Of a stretch of 64,000 bases of DNA, positions 51,813-62,439 are shown one piece after another; the first letter of the stretch is position 1; the number at the start of each line of letters is the position of its first letter. The stretch is from Palaemon carinicauda (taxonomy: Eukaryota > Arthropoda > Malacostraca > Decapoda > Palaemonidae). The stretch spans positions 20,329,479 through 20,393,478 of the forward strand of contig NC_090743.1 in the NCBI RefSeq assembly GCF_036898095.1, written 5' to 3'. The notes under the pieces were generated by a model. That model had not been told where the DNA came from and made no database searches. It saw only the letters and a program-made list of their open reading frames with translations. A program made the translations under genes and the position numbers.

Positions 51813-52126
51813 ACCATAAATAATTAGCGTTAATTTGGCATATCAACATAAGAATGAATACACTCAATTAATTAAGAAAGCCTTTCCAGTACAAAGGAAA
51901 CATCTACAAATGAATCCATATGGAATGGTATTGAAAAAACTTGTTCTCCATGCTTTCACCAGTCCTCTATCATTACTACAATATTTTGATTTCTGTAACT
52001 TTTTTTTAATTACAATGAATGGTTGTTTTATGATGACTGGTGGAAACGTAATATGTTACTTTATGATATTATAGAAAAACAGAAAAACTTTACTTACAAA
52101 GGAATGGGGTTTAGCCTATATGAAAA
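51813..52126. other. AT-rich, no gene supported
   Basis: A 79-codon open stretch (51835-52074) has low-complexity hydrophobic composition and no recognised domain, so I do not call it. Confidence 0.45.
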
Positions 52127-52600
52127 AACTATTGACGCTACTATAGCGTGATTCCTACCCTCATTTTCTGTTCCTACCTCAATATAGGGATTCAAATCTA
52201 CTACAGAGTGATTCCTACCAAACCACGTAAACAAGCAAACAACCAAATAATGTTAGGTTAGGTTTGGTTAGGTACTACAGGGGCACTTGGATGAACACTG
52301 CTGGCATGTTTTGAAAGGAGATCAAGACCACTTCGCAGCAATCTTAACTGACATTAAACAAGTTTTTGTTAGTTAATTTTTGTTACTAAATCAGGGTTTC
52401 AATTTTTCAATATTGATGCCCGAAGTTAATTCTGATTGTTTAAAGTGTGTTTTATGGATTTTTCAGTAGATTAAAATAGTGTCAGGAAGTATGTTTTAAC
52501 TATCCTCCTTTGGTAGGAATCACCTCATACCCAAGAAATAGGGTAGGAATCACACCATAGTAGAATCCTGATGGTAGGGATCACACTACAGTAGCACCAA
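52127..52600. repeat. Palindromic cluster of a 21-bp motif
   Basis: The motif CTACTATAGCGTGATTCCTA (CC follows) occurs at 52138 and, as CTACTACAGAGTGATTCCTA, at 52199. Its complement lies at 52512, 52542 and 52572 (GGTAGGAATCAC…, GGTAGGGATCACACTACAG). Two forward copies and three reverse copies face each other across about 290 bp, giving long foldback potential. A TTAGGTTAGG run lies inside at 52254. Confidence 0.65.
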
Positions 52601-53569
52601 ACTATTTCTTTGAACATTACCTTTACTTTCCGTCGCAAATACATAGTTAACGAGATATATCCTAAATATGTCTTACTGTAATGGGGACAACCCAGTGGAA
52701 ACCAGAGTTTTGGGTGAGAAAAATTTACTGGCGAATTGATAAGCAAAGGTAAAACTAACATTTTCTTCTCTACACATTATTCTCTAGAATGCATAAATCC
52801 ATGAAAAATTATTCAAAATATTAGCACCCTATTCCCATGATATATTTATTTCCCCCTTTTGTTCAAATTTTACAAACAAGTATACCGTCGTGTTTGCTAG
52901 TGTCTCTAAGTGCACTTTAGAATTATCATCTAGGAAAGACCAACAAATTTTTAAACGTAACTCAACTGTGAAGATTGCAAAAAAACCATGAGGTCCGGAA
53001 TTAAACACGATTTACTTTTAGTCTGTGACCTGAGAAGGGGGAGTCTAGGGGGCTTGACCCTGGGCTAAGTCTGTGACCTAGGAAGGGGGTCAAAGCTTTT
53101 GTTTAGGTTTGTGACCTGGCGAGTTATGTTAGATTCTGTGACCTTTTAAAAATCTCGAAAGTGTTAATAATCCTATTTTCTCCTGTTTTCACCCACCCAA
53201 AAGTCCCAGGTTCCCAGCTATGTCCGGGACGAAGGGGGGGGGGGGAAGGGAGAACAGTTTATTTGCGGAAGAAATAAAGGTCAAATTTGTTTAAGGCACA
53301 ATATTTACTGTTGGAAGGGTTGTTTTTTTCTATTAGAAACATAGTTCTGCGTTGTTCTATAATTTTACCCTTTACATATCATATAATTAGACTGATACAC
53401 GGTATATATACTTTTGGCTTCAAACATAACTGATTAGCGAAAAGGTTCAAAAGACCACAAAATAAGTCTTATTTTTTATAACGTGTTTAAGATTGCTCAT
53501 GAATGGCAGCATTAAAGGACAGTGACAATGCCTTAACAGGACAATGCCCTCGAAACTGACTATATAACA
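52601..53569. other. AT-rich, short dispersed repeats only
   Basis: AACCCAGTGGAAACC…TTTTGGGTG (52689), CACCCAAAAGTCCCAGGTTC (53201) and CCCAGTGGGAAACC…TTTTTGGGTG (58174) are copies of one small dispersed repeat. GTCTGTGACCT recurs at 53021, 53071 and, less exactly, 53112 and 53137. No coding sequence is supported. Confidence 0.5.
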
Positions 53570-53738
53570 TTATGAACAGCGTCCATGCCAGGTAGATCTA
53601 TAGGCTCCCCCAAACACCCAATATTTAGCTCACAAGGATGGTGAAGTTGCAGACACTACATGAAACCATCGAGCTTGTGCAGGGCTATCTCCGTCCAGCA
53701 AAATGTCAGTCAGGAACGTTTACAATAGGCCACCACAA
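53570..53738 (-). repeat. tRNA-like SINE
   Basis: On the minus strand the head reads TTGTGGTGGCCTATTGTAAACG, with an A-box-like TGGCCTATTG, then a degenerate B-box region (GGACGGAGATAGCCC) about 40 nt downstream. A body follows with CTGCAACTTCACCATCCTTG, TGTTTGGGGGAGCCTATAGA and TCTACCTGGCATG. The layout resembles a tRNA-derived SINE I associate with decapods (recollection, not searched). The 90-codon plus-strand frame over it is not a gene. Confidence 0.5.
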
Positions 53739-53802
53739 TTTCAAGATTCGCCAAAATGTCACATTAGACCTAACAGATAAGCAGAAAAACTACAAATCAA
53801 TA

Positions 53803-56052
53803 AGTAAACTACATATCAAAGTATCCAACAAAAAGATTGACAGATTGTCCTCGGGGAAAATTAAAGATAATTATCCAAAACCTCATAATCTGGCCTGTAG
53901 TCTTAATTGACATTTCTACAACTAAGCTTTCCGAGTTTCACCATGCATAAAATCATGACGGTTCCATACAAACATGGAAGCAAATGTTATGAGACACCAA
54001 AGCAAAAGGAAGAATTACCTGCGTTTTGATAATTTGATACTCTTGTTCCTGTTCGATAAATTGGTGATGTGCTGCCCTCAAGTTGAAGTTTTATATTAAC
54101 TGATTCACGATAGGCTTATCATGGGCAAATGTAGCCCCAAAGACTATATAGTTACTGAAGGAAGATAGGAAGGCTGAACTTAATATCAATCAAATAAGTG
54201 TGCGAATAACAAATGCCAGATACTCCTTTGCAAAACGAATGGCTCCATCTATTGAGCAAACGGTTAACCATTCAGAGCGATAATGCTTACGGGAATATAG
54301 GATGGAATTCGATTGTAAATTTTGCGACATATTTGTTCATAAATTGCATTACTACGTTTGTATATGTTATTCTTATATCTATGACATTCTTAAATTTTAG
54401 ATAACTAAATTTCAAATTTACAAATTGGTATACATACAGATTTAAGAATAAACGTTCTTGTGTTTCTCAGTAAATTTTTCAGAAACTTAATAGCTTATCA
54501 TTTAGTTAATTTTCTTGCAAATTTAAGAATTGTATATTTCAATCATTTTAAATGTTCTATACAATATAACGTTCGATTAAAGTGAAACCCACTGTATATC
54601 TGATTTGTTAAAATTAGTCACAAGTGCATATGTGTAGGCAAACATTTAATTGCAGTATGTAGGCCACTGTAGAATGGAGATATTAGGTGTATATAAAACA
54701 CAATTGTATTTTCTTTATTGAAACGGAAATGCATTATGCACTCATGTATACTCTTTAGTAATATAAACTAATAAATGTATAAATATACAAACAGAAGGAA
54801 CAAAATTAGCACACATAAAACTAATCAAAAGGAGGTTGGAAATAGAAATAGGTAGCATACAGCCAACCAAAAATGCAAGATAAATCACATGCAAATGAAA
54901 TTTAATAAATTTGACATAAATAAGAAATAAATAACTCAGTAAATAGTATTGCACTTATAAAAACTGTAAAAAAAAAACATACAAACAAATCAAAATTACA
55001 CCATGAATTACATGGAAATAAACTTCAATATAATTACAAATATGAGAAAACATAATACTAAAATAAGGGTTTTCTTAAAGAATTAAATACATGGTGCAAA
55101 CATGAGATAAAGCAAGTATGCAAACTTAATAGATAAAAAATGAGAAGACAAGGAACATTCTAACAAAATAATTTGTTGAAGCAATATACTCCTGTAATGC
55201 TACTCAGGTGCGCAAACATGGTGAAATTTTCATGTTAAATGAAAGTTAAATATAATACACACCACTAAACATGTTCCTAACGCCAAATATGTCAGCTCCT
55301 AAGAAATATTATTCTAACAGCTTTGTGACCAAAAAAAAAAAAAAAAGTCTGAAACAAAAAGAAATGTAGGACTACTGTGAATGCCTTGCCTTAATCTTGT
55401 ATCCAATATCAGTGGGACTTACTCATTAGTGGCACATATTTCATGTATTATAACCTACTGTTAGTACTCATCTTTCTTTGTCCTTAAGGAACCTGAGAAA
55501 CACCAAATGGGGATCGGTTTCTTTTCGTTTATTGCAAACAACACACTTGTGTGACTTATTCACTGTTGGCGCCATGATTTCATGTGTCAACTGTCAAATT
55601 TTAAATATAAACAAACAGACGACTTGCGATATACATACAACGCCTTCTGAACACTGAGCTGTCAAACTATTGTGTTCACTTTGGAGTTGCCAACTAATGT
55701 ATTAATATTCATATTTTGAGCCTTCCTATCTTCTTTCAGTATATAGTCTTTGAGGTAAACTACATTTCAAAGTATTAAACACTCAAGAAAAAAGGTTGAC
55801 AGATTGTCCTCGGGGAAAATTAAAGATAATTATCCAAAACCTCATACTCTGGCCTGTAGTTTTAATTGAAATTCCTACAACAAGCTTTCCGAGTTTCACC
55901 ATGCATAAAATCCTGGCGGTTCCATACAAACATGGAAGAAAATGTTTAGGGACACCAAAGCAAAAGGAAGAATTACCTACGTTTTGATAATTTGATACTC
56001 TTGTTCCTGTTCGATAAATTGGTGATGTGCTGCCCTCTATGTTGAAATTTCA
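53803..56052. repeat. Composite: direct repeats flanking an inverted-repeat unit
   Basis: About 292 bp (53803-54094) recur at 55755-56052 in direct orientation (GACAGATTGTCCTCGGGGAA in both). Just inside lie inverted repeats of about 35 bp: CAAAGACTATATAGTTACTG…GATAGGAAGGCT (54138-54175) and its complement (55720-55752). The 1.5-kb interior is AT-rich with no open transposase. It may be a non-autonomous DNA transposon or a foldback-like unit. Confidence 0.65.
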
Positions 56053-56274
56053 TAATTCAGATTCAAAATGGCCAAATGCAGCCCTTTGCTTATGGGCTTT
56101 CACAAGGAATGAAATGTATTCTTCTTTCATTATAACTAGCCTATGCCAATGGAAAAATCATCCATTTCTATGGTATTAATTGACAAGAGAATGACTCTCA
56201 AGTTTTGCACACCAATAAATTACTTTATACAGAATTCTGAGATTAATACTAAGATATAAAAATACTTTCATCCT
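56053..56274. other. AT-rich spacer
   Basis: Nothing recognisable before the microsatellite. Confidence 0.5.
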
Positions 56275-56291
56275 CATTATTATTATTGTTA

Positions 56292-56343
<52 letters not shown>
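56275..56343. repeat. (ATT)n microsatellite
   Basis: TTATTATTATT repeated for about 69 bp with two TTG interruptions near the start. Confidence 0.97.
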
Positions 56344-56344
<1 letters not shown>

Positions 56345-56900
56345 ACTTGCTAAGCTACAACCCTGGTTGGGAAAGCAGGATGCTGTAAGCCCAGGGGCTC
56401 CAACAGGGAAACTAGCCCAGTGAGGAATGGAAACAAGGAAAAACAAAATATTCTAAGAACAGTAACAACATTCAAATAAATATCTCCTTAACCATAAAAA
56501 GTTTAGCAAAACAAGATGAAGAGAAATAAGACAGAATAGTGTGCCCTCAAGCAAGAGAATTCTAACCCCAGACGGTGGAAGACCATGATACAGACTACAG
56601 AGGCTATGGCACTACCCAAGAATAGAGAACAATGGTTTGATTTTGGAGCGTCCTTCTCCTTGAAGAGCTGTTTACCATAGCTAAAGTCTCTTCTACCCTT
56701 TCTAAGAGGAAAGTGGCCACTGAAGTTCTGAACAATTATAGTGCAGTAACCCCTTGGGTGAAGAAGAATTGTTTGGTAATCTCAGTGTTGTCAGGTGTTA
56801 TAGGACAGAGGAGAATATGTAAATAATATGCCAGACTATTCGGTGTGTGTAGGCAATGAGGAAAATGAACCGTAACCAAAGAGAGGGATCCAATGTGGTA
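56344..56900. repeat. Interspersed repeat attached to the ATT microsatellite
   Basis: Begins TAACTTGCTAAGCTACAACC and contains GCCCAGGGGCTCCAACAGGG, TAGCCCAGTGAGGAATGG and ACTGTCTGGCCAGTCACAGG. I associate this sequence, always linked to an ATT repeat, with shrimp genomes (recollection). The A/T-rich simple-repeat end suggests a retroposed element. No coding capacity is visible in this copy. Confidence 0.5.
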
Positions 56901-57599
56901 CTGTCTGGCCAGTCACAGGGTCACATACTGTTTGGGTCCTTTATTGCTCGTTATTGTTCATCTGAGCAGCCAAACTCAACCTCTTATGCTTAATTAATAC
57001 GATTCAGATATTTCCCCATAAATATCTGTAGCCTACTGGCTACAGTCTTTATTTATTATTTAATTGTTTATGCCTAATACGCATCAGACAATACATTTCC
57101 AAGTAAATATATGTGCTAGCTAACGTCTTTATTTAGTACTTACTTGTTCATGGCTATATTATATATTTAAGTTGCCTTTTTCACTTGCAGTTATTTGATC
57201 GCCTCAAGTTCTATGCATTTTTCCTTTTTGGTCTGCTTATTTAGTTATTCAATTCGCCAGGGATCCTTACTCCACACGAATGCTTAAAATTCTAAAATAA
57301 TAATACATAGCTGATATTTGTTATTCAACACAAAATTATACGTTTAAAAAACTTAGTTGCTAGATTCCTAATCCAACACACAACAAGAGTTTTCTTCTTC
57401 TAACACTTTTCTTAATAAATCAGTTTTCTCGTAAAGAGAAAAAGGCACCACAAAGAAGTTGCATTCTCGTTTCTTCATGATCCTTGTCGAATATTGATGA
57501 GTTCATATTTTATGAAGGGTTAAGTGGGTAATTCCCCCGATATGCAGTAAGGTAAGTCGTTTGCCTTACTTTTATTTGTTTAATGTAATGTGCATCAGT
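56901..57599. other. AT-rich, no gene supported
   Basis: No repeat or reading frame of note. Confidence 0.45.
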
Positions 57600-57762
57600 G
57601 ATAACTTATTACATTTGCACTAGGAACACAGATTTTAGTGGTAACTTAATACATTTGGCCAAAGGAGCACAGATTTTAGTGGTAACTTAATACATTTGGC
57701 CAAGGAGCACAGATTTTAGTGGTATCTCGTTACATTTGGCCTAGGAGCACAGATTTTATCAT
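57600..57762. repeat. Tandem repeat of about 45 bp, four imperfect copies
   Basis: Unit AGGAGCACAGATTTTAGTGG + TAACTTAATACATTTGGCCA; the copies differ at a few positions and lengths. Confidence 0.85.
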
Positions 57763-58989
57763 TTATGTTGCAGAAAACGTACTCTTTAAGTTTGAATTTC
57801 ATACATTTGTAAATTGTATGATATAAATGTTAAACACACACATTTTCATACATGGTAGCCCTACTGTTTAGTGAATGTTTAGGTTTTTTGCTGTATTCTA
57901 AAGAAATTTCACTTTGGCTGGAGCTAAGCCCATCAGGTCAATTATACATTTTCTATTATAGTTTACTATGAAAGACATGATGAGATTGAATACTCCTATG
58001 TGATAATTCTATTAAAATAGCTCCACCACTAATAATTTTGGTATTCTTTATTTCTGATGAATTACTTAGTGCTTTATCTAAAGCTGACCAATTTTATTTT
58101 ATTTATTTATTTATTTTTTTTGAGAAGGAATAGTATTTTTACTCTATTTATTAACCTTTCCAATCTTGGGGGACCCCAGTGGGAAACCAGGTTTTTGGGT
58201 GGGGAATGAATTAAAGAATCCGTTTTAAAATACGAATAATGGCACATGTAGAATTAGCAATAAACAAGGCCACCAGCTAACCTAACCTAGTAGCTGTATC
58301 CTTACCTAACAGGGGGGGGGGGACTTCGGCCCCCTGTAACCCCCCCCCCCCTCCCTTACACAGCCATATTAAATATAAGAAAGCCTAAAACCCTTTGTGT
58401 AGGATAAAGGTGAGCTGCACATTTCCGACTCGATACCCAATGCACAATAACAACACAATGAATGAGCACCAATCATTTATAGTTTTATAAGAAATTCTTT
58501 ATTCGTTTTCAACAAATTGATAACTAAATTTAACACCAATATAATCATATACAAGTAACAAATTAGATTCTATATCTAAATGAGACTTCAAACCAAGTTC
58601 CCTTAAAAATGAATATGTTAAAACTACACCTTTTTCCCTTTCATCATGTTTTTCAATACAACATGCCTGCTATCCCACCGAAGTGCTTTTTTGTTAATAT
58701 CAGGTCGGCACTTAGAACCACAGGTGGGGCAAATAGTGTCACTTTCGTTAACACCGTGATCTTAGCAGTACTATGTTACAAAATATTTTTAATTTAAATA
58801 ACAATTGACACAAGAACTTGGAAGAAAATCCACAGAAATTGATGTCAAAGTAGATGGTAAGTGAGAAACCGCACCAGAAGTTGAAGGTTCACATGCTGCC
58901 ATGGCTCTCAAAAGATTGAAAAATTACCTGTGGAAACTGTGTGAAAAGTGTCGAAAAGTGGTAGTTAACTGGTAAAACACCTGATTGAG
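57763..58989. other. AT-rich, no gene supported
   Basis: Contains a small GC-rich hairpin (CAGGGGG…ACTTCGG CCCCCTG, 58310-58338) beside TAACCTAACCTAG, and the small dispersed repeat at 58174. No coding sequence is supported. Confidence 0.45.
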
Positions 58990-59089
58990 TATTCAATTCA
59001 CCCTGATCCCCATGGGAACAGCGGAACGGACGGACCTCGAATAGCGAGTGTCATATGAGAATCTATGAAAGGGAGTGGATTGTCTCGTC

Positions 59090-59450
59090 CTCCACCCACA
59101 TTTGATGCTGTTCTCAGACACTTCAAAAAAAAAGGGTGGAGGGCCCACGTCCTGCACATGACCTCGGGTCTCTGGTCAGAGTAGGAAGAATACTGCCACA
59201 TAAATCTCCTAGAGATGAAGGAAATCTTCCTGGCGGGCCACTCAGTGATGGTGATGAGATACAACACCACAGTAGTGGCTTACATCAACAAACATGGAGG
59301 TACTTTACCGCAGTCCCTATCCCAGCTAGCAGTAGAGATACTGAGATGGGCCAAGATTCACTCGATACCACTATCGGCACGCTTCATTCCAGGCAAGAGG
59401 AATGTGCTCATCGACAACCTTAATCAGAGCATCTCAGATAGTTAGTACCG
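59090..59450 (+). pseudogene. DIRS-G RNase H remnant
   Basis: Reads FDAVLRHF (decayed LFSDAS region), INLLEMKEIFLA (Glu position), NTTVVAYINKHGGTLPQSLS and FIPGKRNVLIDNL (last Asp). A stop at about 59185 breaks it. Confidence 0.75.
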
Positions 59451-59599
59451 AGTGGTCTTTGGATCATCTGGTAGCCAACAAAGTCCTTACTGTGTGAGGT
59501 TCTCTGACGGTGGATAAGCAACGGCCCTGAGCTTTAGGCTCCCATTGTACCGCTCCCCAGTCCCAGCCCCTAGGCTCTCTGGTAAGGTGCATTCCAACA

Positions 59600-60900
59600 A
59601 CGGTGGGACATCGACGTCTACACATTTCCCCCGTTCTGTCTGTTAAGGAGGGTACTCAAAAAAGCCAGAACATCGGGCATCCTCTCAATTACTCTCATAG
59701 ATCCGCTATGGCATCATGCGGAATGGTTTCCGGACCTTCTGCAACTCCTGACGGAGTCTCCAAGAGGACTCCCTCCACGACACGATCTACTCAGTCAACC
59801 ACTTGCCAAAATCTTCCACAAAGCCGTAGCTTCGCTACGACTTCACGCCTGGAGACTATCCAGCATCTCTTCACTCAAAGAGGATTTTCACAACAAGTTG
59901 CAAGCAGGATCTCAGGATACCTGCAGAAATCATCAGCAGCAGTCTACCAGGCAAAGTGTAAAGTCTTCTGTGGTTGGTGTCGATGCCACTATTCCAGCAG
60001 TAGCAGAGTTCCTCGTGTATTTGCGTGAAGAAATGCACCTTTCAGTCTCTGCGGTAAAAGGCTATCGCTCAGCCTTAAGCCTCACCCTTAGACTGAATGG
60101 AATGGACATTTCCTCATCGCTGGAACTTCCTTTACTCATGGAGCTAACGAACTTACCTGTCCTCAGTCGGAAGTGAGACCTCCCCCATGGACATAGTTCG
60201 AGTTCTCAGTTCTCTGAAGAAACCTCCCAATGAACCATTTCACCAGGTAACAGATCGCCACCTAACTTGGAAGACGGTGTTTCTACTAGCTTTGGCTTCA
60301 GCCAAACGAGTCGGTAAACTTAATGGTCTGTCATACGATATTACCCATTCAAGGGGATGGGGAGAGATGATGTTCAGCTTCATCCCCGAGTTTGTTGCCA
60401 AGATTCAGAATCCGAGAATGGCGGATCCCCGATTCGACTCCTTCCGGATTTCGAGTCTCCACTCCGTAACAGATGACTCTGATCATCTCCTACTCTGCCC
60501 AGTGAGGATTTTGATGCTTTATCTCAAGAGAACAGCCGCAGCCCATCCCCGTGTGCCCGCACTTTCGTCAGCACAGAAAGGAACAAGAGGAGGGTCACCA
60601 AGAACACCATCTTTGCATGGATTTGCAAGGTCATAGACCATGCCCTGAATCCAGACCTTCCTCATTAAAGTCACCCCAGAACCCACAATGTCAGGGGCGT
60701 AGCCATGTCCCTGGCCTTCAAGAGAAACTTCTCGGTGACGTAGGTTCTATAAGCTGGGGTGGGGAAATGTCAAGATACGTTCACAGCCCTCTACCTGCAA
60801 GACATGACCCACAGGAGGCTCGATACGTTCTCTATAGGCCCTGTGGTGGCTGCACAACAGCTGGTATAATACTTCAAGCTCCTTATTGGACAAGTAGCAG
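59600..60900 (+). pseudogene. DIRS-G tyrosine recombinase remnant
   Basis: Spread over three frames: LETIQHLFTQRGFSQQVASR (59840-59900), SVSAVKGYRSALSL (60040-60090), LALASAKRVGKLNGL with the first catalytic Arg (60283-60330), THNVRGVAMSLAF with His and Arg intact (about 60677-60715), and ALYLQDM with the Tyr (60788-60810). At least three frameshifts. The active-site residues survive although the frame does not. Confidence 0.78.
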
Positions 60901-61310
60901 AAGGTTGAAGGCACTGTTACCCGGTTTTAGTCTGCATGAATGAAAAGGTTTGATCGACTCATTCTTTTCTTCATGCTCTCCTCTCTTGGGGAAAGCAGCA
61001 ACCTGGGTTCTCTGCACAAGCTCACTTTAAACCACTGCAGGTAAACCATGCTTCTTTGTGTACATATTATTAAGCTAATACTGTTGCTCCCCAATACCCT
61101 GGCGAGGTGGTATCGGGAAAGTCTTGGTTACAACAGATTTTCCTACAAAGACTCGGAATAACTTCTACCTGGACAGTCGCACTACTATTTAGTGACGTGT
61201 AGGGACTCCTTATTTTTGGTACAAAACCTATTCAACATGCGAAGCCCCCAGGTAGCCAAAAAGCCAGTTTGGTAGGGATGTCCACCCTTCTAATGGGCGA
61301 ATTATCCATA

Positions 61311-61628
61311 ATAAATAGCGTAGGTTTGTATTCTAGCTACGGAACAAATTACAAATTCGGAGATAATTTGTAATTTTCCTTACAATACAAACCTTTAGCT
61401 ATTTATGTAAACTTACCCCCCAACCCTGTCCCCCTTGAAGTCCTACCTCTAAGCAAAGTGAGCTAAATCACAAGTGTGTGAGTGGGAGCTGTAGCAAGCT
61501 ATCCCCCCCTACCCCAGCTAACTAGCGGAATGGGTAGTTAACCCTTGCTAAATTTTAATGGTAATACCCGATAAATAGCTAAAGCTTTGTATTGTTAGGA
61601 AAAATACAAATTATCTCCAAATTTGTAA
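61311..61628. repeat. DIRS-G ICR and 3' terminal repeat
   Basis: AAATAGCGTAGGTTTGTATT…CAAATTACAAATTCGGAGAT at 61313-61360 is the ICR. CAATACAAACCTTTAGCTAT (61383) is mirrored by ATAGCTAAAGCTTTGTATTG (61574-61593). Confidence 0.8.
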
Positions 61629-61873
61629 TTTTTCCATCGATACTGTACAGTAATCTATTCACTTAAGAAGGAAATTTTTTTGGGTGATGTTAAAAGTTTT
61701 AGATTATAACTTTTCTACTGTATATGCTTTTTACATTTTACTTTTTAAGTTTTTTTTCTCTCTATCAAGGTTTTTATTCTGGAGGGCTTGCCATAGAAAA
61801 GAATAAACCCCAAGTCTTCTTGTATAGTTCTTCATCACTATATTAAAAGTAAAACTTTTAACTGAAATATCAG
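61629..61873. other. Short unique region upstream of the exon
   Basis: AT-rich, ends in an acceptor-like TATCAG at 61868-61873. It may be intron or promoter sequence; I cannot tell which. Confidence 0.35.
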
Positions 61874-61892
61874 GCCAACGACCAAATTCACC

Positions 61893-62009
61893 ATGTCCTT
61901 AGAACATAGAGGAGAAATTGAGCCAGGATCATATGTTCAAACGAGACTGTCTTATGTGAGCAAGGCATGTTTTTATGTAACATTAGTTGAAGATGAACCC
62001 TTTTTACAG
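61893..62009 (+). CDS. Candidate host-gene coding exon
   Basis: ATG in a good context (AATTCACCATGT) opens 39 codons: MSLEHRGEIEPGSYVQTRLS…CFYVTLVEDEPFLQ. It ends exactly at CAG|GTAAGT, a near-perfect splice donor at 62010. An in-frame stop lies upstream at 61863, so this would be a first coding exon. The next exon must lie beyond the DIRS-F insertion, outside the window. I do not recognise the gene; the GSYVQ…FYVTLVED pattern is faintly like a tudor-type strand pair but that is weak. It is unlike any mobile element here in composition. Confidence 0.45.
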
Positions 62010-62439
62010 GTAAGTTGAAGTAACTGAAGAATCTTAGTTTTTAATCCTATTATCATATCAGAAGATAATTAGTGCAGGTATATTCCAGCTTACAGACAGG
62101 CTAGGTTTGAAACTATTGTTCAATAGTTTATTTTTGAAAAGGGGCCTATTATGTAGCATAGGGGCCAATTATGTAGCATATTGTGCAGACAAGTGTAAAG
62201 AATTAGTGCATGTAACTTTTTCCAATTCAGTAATACCTTCCAGTAAATATAGGAAATAGTAAACATACAAGTCACAATAATGAAATGAATGTTGTAAATT
62301 TTTAATTCAATCATATGGTAGATAATTGGTTATTGTTGGTTAATCCCTTTCCTGAAGTTTATTGAAAACTGTCCACCTTATTATACCTTAGAATGTTCTT
62401 TGCTCTTTTCTGATTTTTGTAAGCTTTCATTAACATACT
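62010..62439. other. Putative intron sequence, no feature
   Basis: Begins with the GTAAGT donor; AT-rich. GGGGCCAATTATGTAGCATA repeats in tandem near 62141-62180 as a roughly 20-bp duplication. Nothing else is seen before DIRS-F. Confidence 0.4.

Larger units (their letters stand above)
58990..61628 (+). mobile_element. DIRS-G, decayed 5'-truncated DIRS
   Basis: Plus-strand remnants of RNase H, recombinase, ICR (61311-61409) and 3' ITR (61440-61628) of the D/E family. Gag and most of the reverse transcriptase are missing. The ICR carries CTACGGAACAAATTACAAAT, the fused ends. Confidence 0.8.

Noticed and set aside
51835..52074. 79-codon plus-strand frame as a gene
   Set aside because: AT-rich, low-complexity hydrophobic translation, no domain and no splice or promoter context.
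52250..52280. Telomeric (TTAGG)n tract
   Set aside because: Only two or three imperfect units, far too short for a telomere or interstitial array.
53638..53910. 90-codon plus-strand frame
   Set aside because: It spans the SINE-like repeat in antisense and part of a 292-bp direct repeat.
56249..56446. Poly-Asn protein on the minus strand
   Set aside because: Translation of the ATT microsatellite.
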